From Eptesicus fuscus (Eukaryota; Chordata; Mammalia; Chiroptera; Vespertilionidae): a stretch of 64,000 bases of DNA. The stretch is from NCBI RefSeq assembly GCF_027574615.1, contig NC_072474.1, forward strand, positions 43,629,690 to 43,693,689, written 5' to 3'. A program made the translations under genes and the position numbers. Shown here piece after piece: positions 33,105 to 45,448 of the stretch. Below the pieces are notes generated by a model. It was not told where the DNA came from. It was given only the letters and a program-made list of their open reading frames with translations, and did not search any database. Position 1 is the first letter of the stretch, and the number at the start of each line of letters is the position of its first letter.

Positions 33105-33420
33105 TCTCGGTTTGTAGCTCCTTCTCCTATCTTCAAAGAGAGCAGCATAGCATCTTAAATTCTCTCTGTCAACTCTGCTTCTGTTGTCACACCTCCTGCT
33201 GTGACTCTTACACTCTTGCCTCTGGACTTCTGTGATTGCAAACAGTCCACCTGGATAATCTGCATAGGATAATCTCCCCACCTCAAGATAAGATTCTTAG
33301 CTTGATCACATCTGCAAAGTCACTTTTGCTAGGTAAGGTAACATAACATTCATAAATACCAGAGACTAGGACAGAGACATGTCCTCGAGTGAGGTGGGGG
33401 GCATTATTCAGCGGGGATGC
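33105..33420 (-). mobile_element. Old MaLR-type LTR fragment, antisense
   Basis: GGATAATCTCCCCACCTCAAG, GCTTGATCACATCTGCAAAGTC, AGGTAAGGTAACATAACATTC and GACTAGGACAGAGACATG follow the complement of mammalian MLT1/MaLR LTRs. The subfamily was not determined. It is a non-coding relic. Confidence 0.6.
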
Positions 33421-33569
33421 TGGAGATCAAATAGTATTAGAGGTAAAAAATGAATTAACAACGTGGAGGTGATTTGGGGTCCTTGACCAGAGCAATCTGG
33501 CCAAGTGATGGGATGGAAAAGCTGATGAGAATGTGTGAGAAGAGTTAGGAAGTGTTGCAGTGGGAGTAC

Positions 33570-33866
33570 CAAGGCAGTCAGGCTGGAGATCAGGAAGAGG
33601 TGATGTTGCAGGAGAAGTCTGAAGGCAGCCTGCTGGCAGAACGCTCTCTTGCTAGAAGGAGGTCAGCCTTTTGTTCTAATCAGGCCTTCATTTGATTGAA
33701 GGAGGCCCACCTGCATTATGGAGGACAATGTGTTTTACTCAAAGTTCATAGACTTGGAAGTAAATCTCATCCAAAAATACTTCAAAGAAATATTCAGAAT
33801 AGTGTTTAACCAAATATCCAGATACCATTACCCAAACAAGTTGATACATAAAATGAATCGTCACAA
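33570..33866 (-). mobile_element. Old ERVL-class LTR fragment, antisense
   Basis: On the minus strand it starts TGTGACGATTCATTTTATG (33866 downward) and continues in order through TTAAACACTATTCTGAATATT, a GATGAGATTTACTTCC block, ATTGTCCTCCATAATGCAGG, GAACAAAAGGCTGACCTCC and GCTGCCTTCAGACTTC. The order is that of an ancient mammalian LTR; the subfamily name is uncertain. No coding region is attached. Confidence 0.6.
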
Positions 33867-35700
33867 ATAAGAAAGAGGAAAATAGCATATTAACTTAATA
33901 TGAAGTGAGGACAAAAAAATAGTTTTTAGGATGGGAGAAATCAAACTATATTTACATGCCAAAGGGATGTCAAGTACAGGTAAAAAATGATAATAATGTG
34001 AAAGAGGAAAAGAAAAATAGCCAGTATTCTTGAGTAGGTATAAGGGATGGAATTTGGTATACAGGGGAAGAGATTAGCCTGAACCAGGAGGATGGAGATT
34101 TCTTTTCAGTAACAGGAAGGAGAGTAGAGACATGAAAGGCACATATGCATGTAAGTTTTCATGGTGCTAGAAGTTTTTGGAAATTCTCCTTTGATTACTC
34201 CCATTCTCTTAGTGAAATAAAAAACTAGGTAATCAGCTGATAGTGCGGATAAAGGAGAGAATAGAATTTGAAGGAAAGAAGAGGAAGTATATCCAGGAAA
34301 AAGAGAGAAATGAATAATGCAGAAAATATAATAGGAGCTGTTGGTGGTATTAATGCCAAGCTTATGAATAGTGATCATGAATTTGAAGTGAACCAGTCAG
34401 TACAGTTCTGTGTTTCTCTGCAGCAGCCTTCAGCAGGATGTACTTATGCATAGAAGAGTTAGATAGATTTAACTAGAGTAACGATTTATCCTAGTAAGTG
34501 CAACAAAGGAGAAAGGTGGGGGACGGGGGACAGGAATAAAGGTGCATGCAAGAAACTAGTTAAAATGATCACCCACGGAATTTGAGTTGTATAAGACAAG
34601 GTGAGGAATAATAAAAAGGTGAAATTATTAATTATATTAAAATCTCCATGAGACAGAAGAGTTGTTGAACTTGGGTTATTAGGAGGAATGAGGTGGAAGA
34701 AGAAGTCTGAGAGTAAAATAAATGAAACCAAGGTTATGAATAGACTAACGCTATTGGCAATTACATAATCATGACAATGAGATGATCCCTTTGGTAAAAT
34801 GGAAGACAAAATGGGGAGAAATTTAAGAAAGTTGGTGTGGGGGCGGAAGAGGGGGAAGTTCAGGTGTTAAAATGTGATGCTAATATCACCAGAAATTCTA
34901 ATAGTGTTAATGCCAGCAGACAAAAATCACCAGGAGCACACTTGGATTTGAACAAGTCGAGCTTCTCACTCAATGTAGCTAGGAAAAACACCTGGGATGC
35001 ATAAAATGTCTCAGTAAAAGGGTGTTAGCAAAAACCAATTAAAGGACTTAGATTTTGGTTGAGGGATTTTAGGGAGGATCTAAGAAGTTGGGGTCACTCT
35101 AGACTAGAAAGTAGGAACAATCCGACAACTGACTAGACCTCAATACGTCTTTCTAGGGAGGGCAGAGTAAAGTAAGGCTAAAGCTGTAATTGGTAAAGAA
35201 GTAACAATTACTCATTTCAGCCAAGAAAGAGGGATATTTGGTATTTCAGGGTAGTACAATAATCTAATTTATGTCTATGTTTAGACAAATTTGAAAAGTA
35301 GTCTTATTTTAGCTCCTTTTATTAAAATCTCAGAGTCTGAGGTTTATATCCTGTGAGATTTTTTTATTAGCCAATAAAAAGTCATGGGGCTTAGCTTTCA
35401 GATGTCAGGGGCTTTTCTTTTATTGATTTAAAATTTACCTTCACACCAGGAATAATATTAAACAGAGTGTCAATAACCTGGGAGCTGAAATTTTCAAGAA
35501 ATACGGTAAGTGGAAGGGATTTAGGAGTCTAGATTTCTGTAAACAGGGGTGTAGAGGACATAGAATCTAATAGCATGAGATACAAGATATGTGTACTTGC
35601 TTGCTTGCTTATTTAAAAAGGAGGTTGGGAGGATTGTGTGAAAATAGCAATAAGATGTAAGGAAGGTAATTCTCCCAATGTAGGGTTAAATCTACCACAG
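33867..35700. other. Intergenic DNA, nothing recognised
   Basis: Purine-leaning text without element ends. The minus frame at 34486-34809 is T/F-rich and has no recognised product. Confidence 0.5.
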
Positions 35701-36425
35701 CTTTTTTATCCACTCATTTATTTACTGATGGGCACTTGGGCTATTTCCAGATCTTGGCTATTGTAAATAACACCACTTTGAACATAGGGGTGGATATATT
35801 CTTTTGAATTGGTATTTCTGGACTCTTAGTATAAATTCTCAGAAGTGGGATCGCTGAGTCAAAAGGCAGTTCATTTTTAAATTTTTGAGGAAACTCCATA
35901 CTATTTTCCACAGTGGCTACACCAGTCTGCATTCCCACCAACAGTACCCAGCCCAAGTGCCCATCAGTAGTTGAGTGGATAAAAAAAGCAGTGGTACATT
36001 TACAGAATGGAATACCACAGGGCCATTAAAAAAAAAAAAAAAAAAAGAACTCTTATCTTTTGCAACAGCATGGATGGACATGGAGATTATCATGCTAAGT
36101 GAAATGTGAGAGTCAGAGAAAGACAAACACCATATGATCTCACTTTTATGTGGAATCTAATGAACAAAATAAATTGACAAAATAGAAACAGATCCATGGA
36201 TACATGGAACAGACTGACAACTGTCAGAGGGGAGGGGTACTGGATGAAAGAATGTGAAGGGATGAGCCAAAGAACATATATGCATAACCCAGGGACACAA
36301 ACAACAGTGTGGTGATGGCCAGAGGGAAGGGAGGGGGTGAGAGCTGGGTGGAGATGGGCAAAAGAGGGGAAAATGGGAACCTCTGTTATAGTGTCAACAA
36401 TAAAAATAAAGTTTTAAAAAGAAGT
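35701..36425 (+). mobile_element. 5'-inverted (twin-primed) L1
   Basis: Bases 35701 to about 35950 are L1 ORF2 C-terminal DNA in reverse. The minus frame at 35741-35956 has the FKNELPFDSAIPLLRIYTKS-type block. From about 35953 to 36425 the L1 3' end runs forward (AAGTGCCCATCAGTAGTTGAG..AACAATAAAAATAAAG). The two halves both contain the AAGTGCCCATCA..GAGTGGATAAAAAA segment, so about 35-40 bp of L1 are duplicated rather than deleted at the switch. An 18-base A-run sits at 36028-36045. The target duplication is not convincing. Confidence 0.88.
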
Positions 36426-37054
36426 AGGGGTAGACAAAGGAATATACAGAGCCACATCAGGGATAACCTACTCCTATGGCATATAATGGTGGTAAAGCGG
36501 TGAGTGTTAAATGGTAGAAGGAAGAGATGGAAACACTGAATTTTGGTGATGGAGGCTGGAGATCTGCATGGAATCAGTCTTCATCATTACCTTGGCACTA
36601 TTGTAATTCTCTGCCAGACTGACTGACCTGCAAAGGGATACTCTGAACCTACAGAATTCCCCTTAAATTATAAAGTATTATTTGTTGCTAGCTCATTGAA
36701 ATATTTTCCTTATGTGGATTTATTTTAATGATTCATAAAAGACAAGGAAGTTGTTCAGTTAATCCAATGAATTATATTGTATTCACTTGATATTATAAAT
36801 ATTTTTTAAAGTCTCCTGATGTCCCTCACATTTTTCTCCTTATTCTTTACTGAGTAATGAAGTAATTAACTGTAGACCTCGTTTGCTTTTTCTTTGGGTA
36901 TCTTAGTATTTGCTTTGATTATACATTCATTTAATTTAGTCAGTCAAATATGTATTATTTTACCACCATAGACAAAACATCGTGCTATGTATTCTGTTTA
37001 TTTACTCTATTTAACCATGAGTTTTGATATATTATCAAGAAGTAGAATACAATT
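36426..37054. other. Intergenic DNA, nothing recognised
   Basis: No element ends or gene signatures. Confidence 0.55.
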
Positions 37055-37220
37055 GGGGTTAGGAATGGGGGCTCAGGTTCAAACCATATGGAATTGAATC
37101 CCAGCTACACTGCTGATAAGTGGGTGACTCTGTGTAACCAATTTAGCTCCAATTTTTGTATCTGTTAAATGGAGTTAATAATAGTACCTAGATCATAGGT
37201 TGTATGAACATTATGAAATG
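37055..37220 (+). mobile_element. MIR SINE
   Basis: Sense MIR order: GGGGGCTCAGGTTCAAACC, TTGAATCCCAGCTACACTG, GTGGGTGACTCTGTGTAACCAATTTAGCTCC, TTTTTGTATCTGTTAAATGGAGTTAATAATAGTACCTAGATCATAGG. Confidence 0.85.
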
Positions 37221-37429
37221 AGATCAAACTCGGTGAGACTTCTTGGTGCTCACATTCTGAATCATAATGTTTAAGGAAGCAATCGTGCTCACAATCATTT
37301 CCTGGGCGACCAACGTGGCAGGTACTTTGTTGGTTACTGGATGGACAGCAATGACGAGGATACCGACAAGCCGGTGGTGATGCTAAAGGAAATAAAGTCA
37401 TCAAGAAAACACTAGAAGCCATTACTGTT

Positions 37430-37690
37430 TCAAACTTGAAGAAGACTTGTTGTTGGGGATATGAAGGAGATGAAGGATTCCAAGATAATTTCTAGATTTC
37501 TGTGTTGGGTGACAGTGTAGGTAGTAATATTATTCACTAACATAATAAGAACAAAATGAATAGAAGCTTGGGTGTTGTTGTTTTTTTCCTTTGAAGAGGA
37601 TAGAAATGGATAAATAATAGATTTGCTTTGAGGTAGAGTTGGGCATACAATTCTGAAACTCAAGGGAAATGATTGGCAGTGTTACTTGCA
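37430..37690 (-). mobile_element. Possible L2 fragment
   Basis: GGATTCCAAGATAATTTCTAG, GAGGATAGAAATGG and TTGAGGTAGAGTTGGGCATAC are in antisense L2 order but diverged. Confidence 0.4.
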
Positions 37691-40194
37691 GAGCTATATG
37701 CATATGGGTCACATAGCAATGAAAACAGATGAGGGCTGTCCAGGAGACCTTGCCTCCCTAGACTGCCATTGTTATGCATGAAAGAAATCCTAAGGCAAAG
37801 AGTAAATCTTCAAACAGTTCTCATGGTCTTAGTACTTTACTCTTGTTCATGCAGCCTATATGGTTGCCAAGAATGAAGTGATCTTTTTGAGCACTCTTTA
37901 TCCCAACTCAGTGAACTATTTTTCTCCTGTTTTTTCCAGTTAATGAATAGGAGTACCATTTTCATACTACATACCATGTGCTTAACAAACAAAGATTTTA
38001 AGCCTAAGTTTATCAACTCTAATAAGGAAAGCTTTCCCTAAACATTTCTGAAGATTCTTCTATATTACATCCCAAATCTCCAGCAGTGCTGGATCAGTGG
38101 ACCAATCCAGCAGAAAATCAAACTTAAAAAGAATGAGGTCAAAAGTTTAATACTGTTCCTTTTGAGGAGAGGAATTCTGATTGATATTTTCCCCCAGTTC
38201 TTTTTTTACTTTCCTGTATTTTTAAAAAATACTACTAGTAAATATTCATTGCTTTAATAATTAGTGGGGTGGGGGGGGGGGGGAGTTTTAATGAAGTCAG
38301 TCTGGCAAAAACTTCCAGATGAGCTGAAGGCTCTCACCTAGTCAATTGAAAGGGCATTTTATGAAAATCACAGTGGGATATGCTCATCTCAAAATTAATG
38401 GATGGATGAAGAAAACTAAAGCAAAGAACATCATCAACTAGCAAGGGCTCTTAAGGTCCTGTTTTTGTCTTACGAAAAATACTCTAGACCTCCCAGAAGA
38501 GCATGTAACAAACAACCTTCAAAATAAAAATTATTCATCTAATGATTTCTGCAGGCAGCAAAAATGAGTCTACCCTCTGCAGGAGTAATTTTCTGGAAGG
38601 CAAGTTAAATTCATGGCATTACATCAGTTTCATAAGCAAGGAACTCTGAGTTTATGCAGAAGGGCAAGCTAAGGACTACTTTGCAACCAGAGAAACTGAT
38701 GAGCAATGGTAATGCCCTTCAAGTGAGGAGAGTTCTCTATTTTTGTTTTCAAGCACATATAATCACATTACAGTAAGGAAATTTTATAGCTTGATAACAG
38801 TTGTTTGGACTGGTTTGTCATGTATTACCAATAATGCAAAGCAAATGCAAAGAGTTTCTATTTCTATGGGTTTTTTCATAATTATTAGAATGAAAATCAC
38901 TGCCATTTTGTTCAAGCTTTTTCATTTTTTGAGATGCATCACAATATCAGTTTTCAAGTTAAAATGAAGTGTGACATTTCAATATAAAGAAAATTATGGA
39001 AACCAAATACTGAACCTGTAGTAATCAACAGAGTAAGCAGCCTATAGATGGAAGAAAAATAATAAACTTTTTTGCCTATATTTAAAAAAAAACATCAAGT
39101 ACTTATATACCATGTCTAATGTTTAATACAATATTTACACATGTCAATAGAATAACTAAAAACAATTTGGTGTGTTGCTAAGGATTATGTAAAATAGCGC
39201 ATTTCCAGCCCCTTCTTAGTTGGCCTAATCCACCAGCATTTGCCATCTCATAAACCAGGGTGTAGTTTTGTTTTGAAAAACAACAAGCTCCTAACAATTG
39301 TCTTCAGTTCTTAGGAAGATTTTGTTCAAATATCAGACATGGTTACTCAAAGCTAGCAATTGTAAAAAAAAAAAATGAGCTCTGCTACTTTTTTCCCCTA
39401 TGAAGAAACCCTTCCTAAATGTTAGGAGGTGTTTTGATTTTTTTCATTTATGGGAAATTAATTATAATTACGGAAGCATTCTTTTCTTTGGTCACATTTC
39501 TTCGTGATTTTTAAGAAACAAATGGTTGAAAATCATTAGGTCAGATACTGTAAACCAAACAAAAAACAGTGTACCTTCATGCAAAATCATGATACATATC
39601 AATCTAAACTATTGTATTGCAGTTCTGGCCACAGGATCTAAGAAGTATACCCTAATGGAGTTTGATAAAATTCAAGGAGTTGAACTTTTAAACTAATTAA
39701 AATGTTATATAATTTTTAACAATATTTTCAGAAAATGGAACAAACACATTAAGTATTATCTTCATATCCATTACCACCAAATCTTGAATGCCCGTAAGGG
39801 TGAGCTTCTTCAGTGAAAATCAAAGTTATCTTAACTTCAAACTCCTAGTGCTTTGTCATAGTCAACCAGATATCTCAATCAGTAATGCGATCACTGGTCT
39901 CCAGGATTCACTCCTTTGTAAATAAGATGTACACATATATCTCTTCTTTCTGCTCTTGTGAGACTCACCAAACTTAATACGCACTCCTGGAGAAACACGA
40001 CCTTATTCCTACTCCAACCCACTCAGTGAGTGCCAAATGCTTTCTAGGAAGATATGACAAAAAAGAAAGTGCAACACGTTCTAAAATGACATTACTGCAC
40101 ACATAGTTAGGGAACAATAAGGATTTCTTGATAATCTTGACTTAATATTTTTGGCTTCCAGAAATGTTGAAAATAAAAATTCAAACATTTGCAT
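37691..40194. other. AT-rich intergenic DNA with G-run
   Basis: A near-pure G tract lies at 38266-38284. No other structure or gene is recognised. Confidence 0.55.
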
Positions 40195-40219
40195 CACAGG
40201 GTTACCAGAAAAAGAAAAG

Positions 40220-40665
40220 AGAGAGCAACCCGTGTGAAGAAATAATAATTGAACACTTCCCCAATCCAATGAAGGAAATAGACATACAAGTCCAGTAAGC
40301 CCGAAGATTCTCAAACAGTATGATATCAAAGAGGACTACACCACAATACATCATAATTAAAATGCCGAATGTTAAAGACAAAGAGAGAATCTTAAAAGCA
40401 GCAAAAGAAAGGCAGTTAGCTACCTGCAAGGGAGCGCCCATAAGACTGTCAGTTGATCTCTCAAAAGAAATATTTCAGGCCAAAAGGAATTGGCACAAAA
40501 TATTCAAAGTGAGGAAAAGCAAGGATCTACAACCAAGACTACTCTGCCAAGCAAAGGCTATCATTTAAAACTGAAGTGGAGATAAAGAGTTTTCCAGATA
40601 AGAAAATACTAAAGGAGTTCATCACCACCAAATTAGAATTATAAGAAATACTAAAGGGAAGTCTT
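40220..40665 (+). pseudogene. L1 ORF1 C-terminal remnant
   Basis: The frame 40320-40568 (82 codons) reads TPQYIIIKMPNVKDKERILK, then KGAPIRLSVDLSKEIFQAKR and HKIFKVRKSKDLQPRLL, the RNA-binding (RRM) and C-terminal domain of L1 ORF1 protein. ORF1p normally forms trimers that coat L1 RNA. The frame shifts near 40568, and the terminal FITTKLEL-like residues follow in another frame before a stop. It is non-functional. Confidence 0.85.
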
Positions 40666-40721
40666 TAAAAAATGGGGAGGGGGAAGAAAATAAATATGAA
40701 TAATAAAATAGCAATAACTAT

Positions 40722-41690
40722 GTACCTATCAATAATCACTTTAAATGTAAATGCATTAAGTGCTTCAAAGCTGAATGGATAAGAAAATAAGAATCCTACA
40801 TATACTGTCTATAAGAAATCCATATCAGATTAAAAGACACACAGACCAAAAGTTAAGAAATGGAAAAAGATATTTCATGCAAAGAGAAATGAAAAAAATC
40901 TGGGACAATGATACTTATATCAGACAAAGACTATAAGAGACAAAACAAAGGCTATAATAAGAGACAAAAAGAACATTTTTAATGATAAAGGAATCAATCC
41001 AACAAGAGAATATAACCTTAGTAAATACTTATGGATACAACATAGGAGCACCTAAATATATAAAGGAAATATTGATGAACATAAAGGGACAGATGGACAG
41101 TCATACATTCATAGGAGAGGAATTTAACACCCCACTGACATCAATGGATATATCTTCCAGACAGAAATTCAACAAGCAGCCTTAATTGGCACATTAGACC
41201 AGATGGATTTAATAGATATTTTTAGAGCATTTCAACCTAAAGCAGCAGAATATACATTTTTTTCATGTGCACATGGAACATTTTCCAGAATAGAACACAT
41301 GTTAGGCCACAACACAAGTCTCAATAAGTGTAAGAATATTTAAATCATATCAAGCATCTTCTCTGAACACAATAATATGAAATTAAAAATTAATTTCAAG
41401 AAAATAAACCTGAAAAACACACAAACGCATGGAAGTTAAATGACATGCTACTAAACAATGGATGGGTTAACAAAGAGATAAAGGAAGAAATCAAATGATA
41501 TCTCAAAACAAATAAAAATGTAAATACAATAAACCAAAATCTATGAGACACAGTGAATGCAGTCCTAAGAGGAAATTCATAGCAATACAGACCTCCCTCA
41601 AGAAAGAAGAAAAAATGCAAATAAATAATCTAACTTGCACCTACAAAAATCTAGAACAAGGCCCAAAGTGAATAGAAGGAAGAATATAAG
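40722..41690 (+). pseudogene. L1 ORF2 endonuclease-domain remnant
   Basis: Translated pieces include YLSIITLNVNALS (the L1 ITLNINGLN start), the frame at 40982-41185 with TLVNTYGYNIGAPKYIKEIL and GEEFNTPLTSMD (the GDFNTP catalytic region, D replaced by E), and the EHMLGH-like block at 41300. The AP-endonuclease domain nicks target DNA in intact L1. Multiple stops make it dead. Confidence 0.82.
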
Positions 41691-41698
41691 ATCACAAC

Positions 41699-41917
41699 AG
41701 CCCAGCTGGTATAGCTCAGTGTCTGAGCATCAATCCATGAACCAGGAACAGCGATCCATGACACCCAGTCAGCGCACGTGCCTGGGTTGTGAGCTTCTTC
41801 CCCAACAGGGAATGTGCGGGAGGCAGCCAATTGGTGATTCTCTCTCATCATTGATGTTGCTATCTCTCTCTCCCTCTCTCTTTCTCTCAGAAATCAATAA
41901 AAATATATTTTTTAAAA
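41699..41917 (+). mobile_element. Ves SINE
   Basis: Head CAGCCCAGCTGGTATAGCTCAGTGTCTGAG, then CATGAACCAGGAAC, GCCTGGGTTGTGAGCTTC, GGGAGGCAGCCAATTGGTGATTC, the CATCATTGATGTTGCTATC block, a TCTCTC tract and ATCAATAAAAATATATTTTTT. The box A-like TGGTATAGCTCAG is intact. It is inserted at the end of the L1 fragment. Confidence 0.93.
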
Positions 41918-42604
41918 ACTTAAGCCAAAACATAGCAATTGAATTACTTTTTTTCAATTAAAGTAATTCAAAAAAAGCACTTAACAATTGTTCTTTCTTT
42001 TAAGATCAGAAGGAAACTTTGATATTTGAAGGAGCATAATATAAGATGCTTATACTTTTTGGCTAAAATAGTGCCAAGAAGGACATTAAAAATAATTTTA
42101 AATGCAAAGTGGTCAACAGATACTTGTGTGCTGTCAGTTGGTGCATACTGAGGGTCCCTTTCTTCTTTTCTTAATGTCAAATAGCAGAACCATTTTCACA
42201 ATCGTCACAGAATGATGTTCTTCGGACACACCTGAAGATATTTCGGAGGTGACATTTTTATGATTTATTTACAAACACATGAGAAACCAAAGCATTGTAT
42301 TCTAGTTTCAAGATAGTATGATTACATAATAAAATTATGATATGACATCTGCACATTTCAAAATATTGCATATTTGGTTTGGTTCTCTATGGGGAAGGGG
42401 GGAAATGTATCTGAAATGTCCTTACATTTGCTTCTCAAATCTAGCACATCTTCCTTCTCTCACTCTGGTTGGAATTTCTTTTTCCAAAATTTCTTAAGGC
42501 AAATTATAATAGTCATTGGTTCATACAAATTAAAAGAAAAATAAATAATCTATTATTTTACAATTTTTTTCCTGAATCACTTTTCTGCAAATGTGGGTTT
42601 TTGG
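41918..42604. other. AT-rich intergenic DNA, nothing recognised
   Basis: No element ends or gene signatures. Confidence 0.55.
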
Positions 42605-42680
42605 TTCCCTTAAATTTTAATAGCTAACACTTACCAAAAGTTTTTATGTACAAGGCCTTTTTAATGTTTTAGCATATAAT
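42605..42680 (-). mobile_element. MIR SINE, left part (split by LTR)
   Basis: TAGCTAACACTTACCAAAAGTTTTTATGTACAAGGCC is antisense MIR. The continuation resumes after the LTR at 43153. Confidence 0.78.
42675..42680 (+). repeat. LTR target-site duplication, left
   Basis: TATAAT, identical to 43153-43158. Confidence 0.85.
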
Positions 42681-43152
42681 TGTGGAGAGCGGCTACAGTG
42701 TTTGGACATGTTCAAGCCTTGGTCTCATGAGAGGGCACAGTCCTCTCATGGCCATATGCAAGTCCCAGCTTGGAGGGCAGAGCCCTCCCAGCATAATTAT
42801 AGCCAACAGCTAAGCTTGAACCTATGGTCTGAACACGTGGCACCACATGTCTAAGTGATATAGGCTGCAAGTAAACAAAGCTTGATCAGGTGCATGTAGT
42901 TGAGTAGGATCGAAACCCATGAGAATGTCGTAAACATCTTGACCACGCCCTTACTTTCCCTCATGGCATCTGGCTATAAAATAAAGACACAGCTTGTAGT
43001 CTGTGGCACTGTTGCTAGCTCTCCATCAGAGAGGCTCTCCATCAGAGAGGACAGTGTCCCACCAAGACCCAGCTTTCATTCTCTTGTCTGTCTTTTCTCA
43101 ATCCATCACCGCTCCCACTCAGGTTCACCCTTGGCCATGCTGGCGCGGCACA
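42681..43152 (+). mobile_element. Solo LTR of an endogenous retrovirus (6-bp TSD)
   Basis: This is a 472-bp unit beginning TGTGGAGAGCGG and ending GGCGCGGCACA (TG..CA termini), flanked by the 6-bp duplication TATAAT. TATAAAA at 42975-42981 overlaps AATAAA at 42980-42985. A tandem CTCTCCATCAGAGAGG-type pair lies at 43019-43050. Six-base duplications are usual for class II (betaretrovirus-like) ERVs. No internal gag/pol/env DNA is present, so it is the relic left by recombination between two LTRs. It could have promoter or poly(A) activity but nothing nearby shows use. Confidence 0.88.
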
Positions 43153-43285
43153 TATAATAATTGGTTTAATTTTCACAGTATCCCTAGGAGATATTATTAT
43201 TATCCCATTCTTCAAATAAAATTTTGGCACAGAGAAGTTAAGTGACTTAAGTAATAGAAATTGGGAGGACGCAAACACTGAAATG
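43153..43285 (-). mobile_element. MIR SINE, right part
   Basis: TAATTGGTTTAATTTTCACAGTATCCCTAGGAGATATTATTATTATCCCATTCTTC..GGCACAGAGAAGTTAAGTGACTTAAG continues the antisense MIR interrupted at 42680. The first six bases are the LTR duplication. Confidence 0.83.
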
Positions 43286-45002
43286 GAGGGACCTAACACT
43301 GAAGCAAGGCCATAATAGTTTTATTCTGTGTAGGTTTCTTTGTTCGTTTGGTTTTGTTTGTTTGTTGTTTTGTTTTTGTTTTTGTTTTTTAGTGTTTTTC
43401 AGCAAATAACATCAGGCCTCTTCACAGCACTCCAGAGACCACTAGATGTAGCCAGAATACACTGGTGTCAGATGCTTGAGCAACCACAGTGAGCAACTAA
43501 ATGACCCTAAACTGACCTTGAGAGCATGGCAGAACCAGGGTTTTCAGAACTCAAGTAACAGAAGTGCTCCTTGTTTGCCATCTGGGACCCTTTCAAAAGT
43601 AAGAAGTCCATCAATAAGGCAGATCCTGTGCCTAGACCAAATAAAGACACATTAAGGACCAGTTAAACTCTACCAGATTGAAATCATTTTGTTTTGTTCT
43701 GCCCTTTTTCCTGTTCCTTGTGTTATATGGCTTGGTTCCCAGACTATCTAAACAGATCCCCTGAATAAGAATTAATGAATATGCATAGACCTTTCTTACC
43801 GTATTCTTTAAATTTGCTTCAAATTTTTATTTGGGCTTTCTCCCCATCTCCACATTGGGCTGCCTCATGAATCAAAAACCACTTTTCTCAGCAAACAACC
43901 TGTTGCTTCACAATCTGGTCTTTCTGTATTTGATGGGCTAAGGACTTACCAACTGTGTCTGGTAACAGGATTTGAACACTAGCATCCTGACTTGAGTTAG
44001 TGTGCTTTATCAAAATACTTTTCACAGGAAATCAGAGAAATGTGAATTATTACCCAAAAAAAATAAGGATCATCTCATCTGCATAATATGTGTATTAGTC
44101 AAAGTTATATGTAACTTTGAGTCCACCAAAAAACAATATCTTCCAATCCCCATGAGATAATTTATACCTAATAAAACCAAAGTTTCCAATCTGAATGGCC
44201 AAATTCAAGAAAGGTTTGTTTTAAAACTATTATTATAAGTATATCCTCATTTCTTGGATTCTCTAAACATCACTACCTGGTATTCTGTTTCCACTGTCTT
44301 TACCACATCTAGTACAACTTTGTTATTTTCCCTAATGTTCTTCCTCATATTCACTTAATATTCACTCCCTTTGTAGAATGAATCTCAGGAACACTCCTTG
44401 CTTAGTGGTTGGATTATATATGCGTTATTAAGCTTACACTCATTCACACTGCATACGTTAATGTTCACACTTGTTTGATATTAGCACTTTTTATTAAGGA
44501 ATCTGCACTGGTTGTTAAAAATTGATGTTTATTAGTAGAGACAGTTAAATTTCAAGTTAAACCTAAATGCCGTGGTCTTTGTGGTTGTTTTGGAGGGCAG
44601 TTGAAGTACATTGCACAATGCAAAACCCAGCTGCTTGCCTTTCCTGTGCAATGAAGTATAATTCTTTGGGAAGCAGGATATCTGGTTATTAGTATATATC
44701 TATGCTCTGGTTCCACTCTCTCAAATAAAGTCTTTGTCTGACAGATGTTGTGCAATCTTCTCCAAACCATAACCACATCTGGCACAAAAAGAAGGTCATC
44801 ACTGTCAATATTCAAATGGAGCCATTATGTTTGCCCCAAATGTTCTCTCATATCATCATAGTCCCACATGAGACAAAGTTGAGACATTTCTTAGTCCAGA
44901 AAATATTTCCAGCATACTACTTCACTGTAAAAGCAGAAGAGAACCACTGGAGTTTCCAGCAGGCATGCCCATTCCTTATTTGAATAAATAAATATCAGTT
45001 TA
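43286..45002. other. Intergenic DNA with (TTTG)n
   Basis: A TTTG/TTTTTG-rich tract lies at 43340-43391. Overlapping frames near 44552-44983 on both strands have no recognised product. Confidence 0.55.
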
Positions 45003-45135
45003 ACTTTGAGCAAGCTACTTAACCTCTCTGTGCCTGTTTCCCTAACTGTAAGATGAGAATAGAAATAGTACTTATATGGTTGTTAGCAATATTAAATCAG
45101 TAATTATGACTATTAAGTCAGTTAATATATATAAA
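45003..45135 (+). mobile_element. MIR SINE
   Basis: TTGAGCAAGCTACTTAACCTCTCTGTGCCTGTTTCCCTAACTGTAAGATGAGAATAGAAATAGTACTTATATGGTTGTTAGCAATATTAAATCA matches the sense MIR core. Confidence 0.87.
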
Positions 45136-45432
45136 GCATAAACCAGTGACTGGATCTCAGTGTGACATCTTTATTTTATTCTCTGTTTGTTGAGATCTAT
45201 TGTCATGAAAAAAGTAATTATATTTAATCCATTGTTTTCCAAAACTAGAAAAAAAATGCAATTGTTAAGCACTGTCTATAGAACATTTGTATTGCATCCG
45301 ATCCGGTTGTTAAGAAACAACTTGAATTTTTACAGAATGTACATTTGTTTCATTTTGGTTTACTGGCCTTCTGGGCACGTTGGAATTTATGGTGGTTAAA
45401 AAAAAAAAAAGTTCCTGAAGTTTATAATTTAC

Positions 45433-45448
45433 CAGGAAAAATAAAGTT
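45433..45448 (+). repeat. L1 target-site duplication, left
   Basis: CAGGAAAAATAAAGTT, identical to 45713-45728. Confidence 0.93.

Larger units (their letters stand above)
40195..41698 (+). mobile_element. Old L1 internal fragment (ORF1 end, ORF2 start)
   Basis: This is colinear with the young L1 at 60.6-62.1 kb. Bases 40195-40665 match the second half of ORF1. Bases 40715-41690 match the ORF2 endonuclease domain. Both ends are cut, and a Ves SINE starts at 41699. It carries many stops and is much more diverged than the 59 kb copy. Confidence 0.88.
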
